Shown in pieces: positions 57,923 to 64,000 of a stretch of 64,000 nt of DNA; the stretch's first letter is position 1, and the number at the start of each line of letters is the position of its first letter. The stretch is taken from positions 103,375 to 167,374 of the forward strand of contig CAXIPT010000038.1 of the NCBI GenBank assembly GCA_964030475.1, given 5' to 3'. The notes beneath the pieces are model-generated. The model searched no databases. It was not told the origin of the DNA and saw only the letters and a program-made list of their open reading frames with translations. This DNA comes from Tethya wilhelma. Taxonomy: Eukaryota > Porifera > Demospongiae > Tethyida > Tethyidae. The translations under genes were made by a program, and so were the position numbers.

Positions 57923-58625
57923 CCCGTGGCATTGGAGCAGAAGATATGTATCTATAGGCCTCAGCCGAACCCAACTGATTATCTTTCTCTCTCTACTTGA
58001 GATTAAGTTTGTTCTATCTTTAGTCCTTTTGTTTACAACTAGATCTTTTACACTTAATTTAAGGCTTAATTGTTCAGTTTTACTTTTTCTTTTTCAAGTG
58101 CTCTCTGCACTTCTGACAGTTTCAAATCTTTAGCACTTGTACCAGTGTCATGCTGTTACAGTACAATGTCCCCAATAAATTTACGTCCAGAGGATGCAAG
58201 TTGTAAATCCAGGAAGACGTGAAAAATTATAGGTATACATCCCTGAGCCGGCCTCTGCTTACTCTGTGTATATCAAGGTGTGGGCCAATTGAGGTGATTA
58301 GAGATGTGGGGTATAAAACTAGATTGCATACCAGCATTACTTAGACCTCTGAGTATAGAGCAATCACGCATGTAGTTCCAAAAACTAATAAATTGCATAA
58401 TGTCTCATCAGAATGAGATTACTTTCTTTACATTTGGAGTGCTTGTAATGCTCTTCAAGATAAAATTTTGTTTGACACATAAAGCATTCTGGAAAAGGTA
58501 GTTTCAAACTGCCTATGTGAAATTTCTTTAAGATAAGTGACCTCACACATTGTTTCCAGCGAGTTTGCTGCAAACAGGAGACATTGTTATCATGTTGGTT
58601 GGGTTTTTTTTCCAGATCTAGCGCT

Positions 58626-59212
58626 ATGCCACCAAAGCCAAAGAGGAATGTTCAGTTAGAGAAGAGCTTGGAGAAGGCAAGGGAAGTGAAAAGAAGTCGA
58701 ACTGATGAAGAGGGAACCCTTGAAAGCAGTGAAATGGAAGTATCATCCCAGCCAAGCACAAGACAATGATCCTGCCAGACTACTCACAATGCAAGGAGAT
58801 GCACTAGATACAGATGATGAAGCTGTTGATCCATCTTTTGCACTCAAACATGAAGCTGTTTTTGCAAAAAGTGATGTTTTTTCCCACCTCGACAGAGATG
58901 ACAGAATTTCATGGGAGTGTTCTTGAGCTTCCAACTCAGACTGTTTGTGAGTGGCAAAGTCATTTTATGAAGATCCCAGAGAGCAGACAAAGACTCTTTT
59001 AGGTCATGTCATCACTGGGCATGGGTCTCAGACCCAATATAGTACAATATGAAATGCAATCTGCAATCACTACCCACATGGAAGCAAATGATGATTTATT
59101 CATGTCCAGTTACTATGTTGGCCTTAATGCCAACTATGATAGTGTGCATGAGTATCTAACATGGGAAGGGATGGAGGAGAGTGGGGCACTGCTGATTTTT
59201 TTTTTGCATTAG
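58626..59212 (+). pseudogene. Decayed Lys-rich gene, possibly transposon-derived
   Basis: After a T-rich acceptor, ATG 58626 opens MPPKPKRNVQLEKSLEKARE with a KRSR basic motif, and the frame stops at 58767. An overlapping frame continues (LLTMQGDALDTDDEAVDPSF, DVFSHLDRDDRISWE), then a third (QTVCEWQSHFMK) and a fourth (GLRPNIVQYEMQSAITTHME). The successive frames look like one coding sequence with several small indels. The basic N-terminus and the WQSHF-type motif recall DDE-transposase-like genes common in sponges, but I cannot name the family. Confidence 0.4.
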
Positions 59213-59219
59213 CTCAATT

Positions 59220-60235
59220 GTTGAACACATGCATCTTGAATGCCACATGATGAGAGTGATTCAGATTGTGCCATATTTATTTACCACACTGATGATATCA
59301 CTTCAAAGTAGTTCAAGGAATTGTATCATAAATTAATATTGTTATTATGTTTGAACTACAGTTATAATTGCCTACATTTAGCTGTATATGCTGTGCATTA
59401 TATAGGGGAGAAACAGGGTGGAATATAATACACATACAGTTTATGCATGCTGGTTGATATAATGTGATAAATTAAATCCTCTATTAAATATTCTGTGACA
59501 TGCCACTTGAGTACTCAAAAATTATAGAAACACTCCCTACTATCAATTATATCTATACTGTATAGCCAAAAAATTTGGCAAGATTTAAATTCCCGGTATG
59601 ATTTTCTCCATGAAACACACAAGCTGCATAGTACATGTTAAACTTCATTACAAATTTATGTATGGTACTGGTCACGTCTCATCTGCATAATTATAATATT
59701 ATCCTGCAAATTTAAGTACTTGCCAAATTTCAGGCTATAATTATGCAGAACATGCATGTATATGATCACATTGGGTTGAGTGTCACCTCTCCGCACTATA
59801 ATTGTAAATACATGATTATATCATATTGATGCGGTTGCTATGTGCTCAATAGTGATAGGATTGATATTGATCATGTGTCAATGCAAGTCTTTATAGAGTT
59901 TACTTCATATGTAAGTTCTATGTTCATTTAACCAGATACCATTTATACGGTCAAATTAATATGATCTTCATAAACTCATAAAGCAGAACGAACTGCTAAG
60001 TCCCGCCACTATACTGAAATAGTCTCTTACTTATAACCAAAATGGCTGCTATCTCTCAATTATTTAATCACAGCTATACAAAAAAATGCCTTCAAATTTC
60101 CAGATAAAGCTCACTATAAACTGACTCCAGACTCAGGAATGGGAATAGAAATAAGATTAATCATTACATTGTACTTCAATCACAAACCTAATTCCCTTAA
60201 TAATATCCCATTCTAACCAATCAAATCAAACCTGG
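59220..60235. other. Non-coding region
   Basis: AT-rich with no coding signal or clear element ends. Confidence 0.35.
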
Positions 60236-60245
60236 CTAATCACAT

Positions 60246-60290
60246 TATAAAAGATCAGTGAAGGCTACCTGTGCATGTCGTTCAGTTGCA
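60246..60290 (+). promoter_or_regulatory. TATA / initiator core promoter
   Basis: TATAAAAG at 60246-60253 is followed by an initiator-like TCAGTT at 60282-60287, then a purine-rich leader to ATG 60391. Spacing is slightly longer than the usual 30 bases. Confidence 0.4.
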
Positions 60291-60390
60291 GCAAGGCCGA
60301 AGAAAGAACAAACTTAGCTATTAATTTGAGGAGCAGAAATTCAGTCAACTAAAGAACAAAGCAGTAGGGTGGTGAAGAAACAAGGCAATC

Positions 60391-60465
60391 ATGTCACACT
60401 TAAACACACCTAATGATGAAGTTGATGATACCACTGATATAGATGTTGGTGGGCTAATTAAGTAA
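60391..60465 (+). CDS. 24-codon small ORF
   Basis: ATG 60391 to TAA 60465 encodes MSHLNTPNDEVDDTTDIDVG plus four residues, an acidic peptide. It is the first ATG after the TATA/initiator pair. A donor-like GTTG|GTGGGC inside could make it the first exon of a spliced gene. Too short to assign. Confidence 0.25.
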   Translation: MSHLNTPNDEVDDTTDIDVGGLIK

Positions 60466-60834
60466 CAAGAGCTCAGAGAGCTCGTACCCCGTGCGGATGC
60501 GCAAGATAATTAATCTAATCAAAAATAATAATTTAATTAATTAAATGCACTAGATAATTAATTTTTGAATAAGAGTAGCTATATAGCTCACTCAGGCTTG
60601 CCGGTTATCTCCAGGTGCATTATAATAATAATTATTATCATTACATAGTGGTATTATCAGTATAGTACGAAAGTTTGGATTAGTGATTACATTGTTGTGA
60701 AATGAAGTGATCATTGCAATATGAATAAGTGAAGTAATTATTTAATATGTAGTTATCAAATTTGAAATTGTATTCTGATATAGTTGGATACATTGATAAA
60801 ATAGTTTAATTAGGCCTACATTCAATTGAAGTGA

Positions 60835-61503
60835 TTATGTTGAAAGGATCATATTTGACATAGACGTCAATCGTATTTCAAATGCATTAATTAAATGACG
60901 TCTGTAGGCGTCATTAGAGTTAATATCTGATTCCCAGAGTGTGAGGGTTGTGAATCCAGTTTCATCTCCTATTTCAACATCTTGCTTGGTGAGCTGCTTT
61001 CCCACTGTCTGTGGGCTGTAAATCTTGTTGACTTTGGCTTTAAGATTTACTTTATCACCTGGTTTCATGAAAGGTAGTTGGGAGAGGGTGATTTCTGTCG
61101 TGCCAATAGCATGAATATCAGGGATATCGAATTCTTTAGAGCAAGTACTATCAATGACGGTGTTTTGTTTAATTAGAAGTTCAGGTTTTGCTTTGTACTT
61201 GTTCAATTGAAGGTCACAGTTGTGGAGGGTAAGTGTCTTCTTCGGAGTATTAGTGATAGCCAGTAAGTATTGTTGTTTGATGGGTAAAAAAACCACGAGT
61301 GGTATCGACGTTTGTTCATCTATAAGCTCAGCAACAAATCTTTTATTCTTGATCGGCCACACGTTGACTAGTACACCATGGACATCAATATTTGATGTAG
61401 GTGAGGAAAGTTCACAAGGAGAAAGGGCTCTACTCTGCCTTGCTTTCTTCGGTGCTGATGAAGCATCCTCTGTCGAGATGGGCAAGGATCTTTTGGCAGC
61501 CAT
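60835..61503 (-). CDS. Intronless OB-fold (RPA-like) protein, 222 residues
   Basis: The frame is open from ATG 61503 to a stop at 60835 with no interruption. The start MAAKRS is followed by a basic, probably nuclear signal (PKKARQ). Two segments look like OB folds: VHGVLVNVWPIKNKRFVAEL with LVVFLPIKQ, and KPGDKVNLKAKVNKIYSPQT with VEIGDETGFTTLTLWESD. The D-x-T-G-x-x-x-L-x-L-W pattern is that of RPA-type single-strand DNA-binding domains. The gene lies in mobile-element territory, divergent from the DUF6589-like relic, and lacks introns, so an element-encoded or retroposed origin is possible. It is the best-preserved frame in the last 7 kb. Confidence 0.55.
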   Translation of the reverse strand: MAAKRSLPISTEDASSAPKKARQSRALSPCELSSPTSNIDVHGVLVNVWPIKNKRFVAELIDEQTSIPLVVFLPIKQQYLLAITNTPKKTLTLHNCDLQLNKYKAKPELLIKQNTVIDSTCSKEFDIPDIHAIGTTEITLSQLPFMKPGDKVNLKAKVNKIYSPQTVGKQLTKQDVEIGDETGFTTLTLWESDINSNDAYRRHLINAFEIRLTSMSNMILST

Positions 61504-61557
61504 GAGGTTGTCACTCTTTGTCAAAAAATAGGACACGAGAAACTGACTGATACATGG

Positions 61558-64000
61558 AGACAGCTCTCAAGGAACAGTTGGAGAACATTTCTAGTGTATC
61601 ATTAGTCCAATTTGAAGACACGAGAGATCCGAATGCATAGAAGCAGGTTGCATCAGTCACAACTTTAGAGAAGAAACTCTCTTCTATAAAGGAACTGATA
61701 AGGCAGAAGATACAGCAACTCAGGCCGCTACAAGAGCCATCACCATCTGAGTCTGCGGACTGAGAGTGAGCCAAGTCCATCAAAGCATGCTAGGCTGTTG
61801 ACTGCCGAGAGTAGTGTAGATGAGCCAGGAAGCTGTTCAATTAAGTCTGTCATCCCAGGAAAGGAAGGATTCACCATCTGTTAACGTAATTTAGTTTGCA
61901 TTGCTATGTGTATGTTAAATGATATATACTCTATGTGTGTGTATATATATATAGGTCAGCATATCTTATCCATCGGGTCTCAAGTCGTTTAAGGTTTCAA
62001 CTCCTGTGCGCAAAAATGGCATCAAGAGTCTGTCTCGGAGAAGCTATAACTCATTTGCTTCTACTGTTGTGACGGTACCACAAACGTCTACTGCAATCAT
62101 TTCACAGCTAGCAAGAAGAATCACAGTTGAAATGAAGCAACTCAGCTCAGATGCACTCCCTTCTATGAGACAATGTTGAGGCTGTGAAGAATTTTAACTG
62201 GGAGATGGTCTTAAGAGAGTTCAAGAAAATGACTCCAACCCTTTTCTATTTGCTGAGACTCCTTTTGCCAAAGCCTCCTTTACATGTGCCAGCTATGTGT
62301 CTTATCATGTCACAAATACTGAGAGCCAGGCACAAAGGATGGGCCTTGTGCAACGAGCTGTATCTGTAATGTTATATGGGAATGGCACAAGCAAACAGGT
62401 ATAGCTGATGACGTGTGTGCTCTTGGATCGTCTTGTATACTATTATATTAACCCCTTTACCTATTCAGGTATATTCAAACCTACAACCACTCAATGTCTG
62501 TTTGTCACATCAAGGAACAATCAACAGAGTGAACAAGCTTGCTGAGGATCATGATGTGGAAGTGGCTCTCTGGGGAGATAAACTGAAAGAGAGACTTGCC
62601 AAAGTTATAGCTGATGTTAGTATATACCAAAGTATTCCTGATACCTTTGACTGATGACATACATACAATTTTAATTTAGGAGACCACTGTTGATGATGAT
62701 AGACCAAACATGCTATCTCGATCGTACTCTGCTCATGTGTCTGAATCTTCTTCAGATAGTGAGAGTTTGTATGGGTCTTTAGTGTACAGCCCTCTTCCAG
62801 AAGCTAGTGAATCTGATCAGACAGATAGCGCTGAGGAAAATGGATGGATGAAGATGAAGAGGAGTTCAGCAGAGACTCACGTTCAGTGACTCCACCTTCG
62901 GTTGGCCCATCCGCTTCGGTGAACCCAACTTCGAGTCGCCCATCTTCAGTCCAATGCCATGAGAGAGACTCCATTCCACTTGAGGATGATCAGATAGATA
63001 GTGCTGAGGAATCTGGACGTGGGTCACAAGGTGATGATGAAGATCTTCAGTTGTCCCATCTTCACTACGTGAGAGAGACCCTATTCAAGATCAGCTATCC
63101 AGGAGTGAGATGTATAATGAATGGGATGGCTTCACATTTACTGGAGATAATGTGGACAAAAACATCAAACCAAGATACCAACGACTGAGAAATGAAGGAC
63201 AGTCACTTCACTATTTCCATTCAAGGACAGAGTTGATATGACAGACTTCTCAGAAACCAGATCTATTTCCTGTCCTCCTGATGCAAATGTTCTCATCCAT
63301 TCAGAAGAGGATATATGCACCAATGAGCAAGATATCTGTGTTCAGTTTTCAAGGTAAATGTGCATAGTTCACTATATATTTAGAGAGCCCGGCTAGGAGG
63401 TTATAGTTGTTCTATAATGTTGTCTTTTTTATTCATATTAGCACTATATATGTAAGCATAAATAGATGTTCACATTAAGTACACAATTATATATTAACAG
63501 GATTATTGTGCAGCATCTGAGTGACTTCCAGTCTCAAGAAAAAGAAGTTACTGAACACATATCAAGCAAGTACCCTGAAGAAATGGCCAAGAAGTCTGTT
63601 GTGATAAGGGATATAGCAATTATTTTGTGAGTGTTGTGTGGGCTCTGGTGGTGACTATATACACTGTAGGAGGGGTACGTATTCTTGTGGTGTGCCCAGC
63701 TTGTATAATTATGTGTACAAATCACATGCTTATGTACATGAAATTATTTGTGAATGCAGGTTCCTTTGGGTGTACTGTTGTACAATGAGAACAAACTGGA
63801 TGAGATGAGTCATATACTTAAACACTATATGACACTTGTTTCGACCATTGTCCAACAAGGAAGGCATTTACTTCCAAATGGTGAAACCATTGAGTTTGAC
63901 GACACAAGGTTTGCAACCATTCTCTTTCGTGGAGATGCTCACCTCTATGCGCATACGAGGAACTCAAGATCTCCGTCAGAACTAAGACAGAGCGGTTGAC
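61558..64000 (+). pseudogene. Decayed DUF6589-like mobile-element gene
   Basis: 61558-61926 copies the zinc-finger-like ORF at 53950-54342 on the same strand, but an 18-base deletion near 61639 removes the CSEC pair and leaves an in-frame TAG. Spliced-looking coding blocks follow: ISYPSGLKSFKVSTPV (about 61957), NFNWEMVLREFKKMTPTL (about 62187), YSNLQPLNVCLSHQGTINRV (about 62471), an acidic Ser-rich block (62690-63060), FTGDNVDKN (about 63135), VPLGVLLYNENKLDEM (about 63750) and TIEFDDTRFATILF with a shifted GGD/LT...RG block at the window edge. Gene order and motifs (GDNVDK, later GD-LT-R-RG-Q) resemble DUF6589 proteins, which are multi-copy and probably transposon-encoded. Several stops and frameshifts mark it as decayed. 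It runs off the window. Confidence 0.5.

Overview
The window looks like genomic DNA from a demosponge, with Amphimedon queenslandica the best fit. The clues are AT-rich sequence, intron-rich but compact genes with GT/AG junctions, a sponge-style kinase with an HRDLSGNN catalytic loop, Death/Kelch/Ig/FN3 domain combinations, many (CA)n tracts and small inverted-repeat elements, and isolated N bases typical of a shotgun assembly. I assembled gene models by hand from splice sites and reading phase.

Layout. 1-2046 (+): 3' part of a kinase / coiled-coil / Kelch gene with three frame breaks. 2233-5956 (-): seven-exon gene coding for an unknown N-terminal domain, a Death domain, coiled coil and Kelch repeats, tail to tail with the first. 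7121-21116 (-): 17-exon gene for a secreted/membrane protein with three DOMON domains, Pro/Thr linkers and a cytochrome b561 core; a large intron holds a CpG-rich plus-strand exon candidate and repeats. 21530-33757 (-): 17-coding-exon PLEKHG-like RhoGEF (DH-PH) of about 1214 residues ending in a predicted membrane anchor. 34339-34622: compact divergent promoter between the RhoGEF and a plus-strand tyrosine phosphatase relic (35276-37755). 38-48 kb: mostly repeats, including foldback elements, a 300-bp direct duplication, a tRNA-derived SINE and fragments of a minus-strand cysteine-rich gene. 48306-50219 (+): five symmetric phase-1 exons of an Ig/FN3 ectodomain. 50.5-51 kb: LINE reverse-transcriptase 3' end. 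53.3-57.1 kb: zinc-finger-like ORF and a decayed Ig/FN3 gene ending in an inverted duplication. 57850-57922: tRNA-shaped gene. 58.6-64 kb: transposon-like neighbourhood with an intact intronless OB-fold gene and a decayed DUF6589-like gene.

Together the left half holds intact signalling and redox genes: Death/Kelch and kinase/Kelch proteins, a transmembrane electron-transfer protein and a Rho activator. The right half is a decayed array of receptor parts (PTP, Ig, FN3) and mobile DNA. The most notable points are the use of (CA)n tracts as the sequence just upstream of five 3' splice sites in two genes, a coding (CA)n run at a probable heme-ligand position of the b561 core, and a RhoGEF with a C-terminal membrane anchor.
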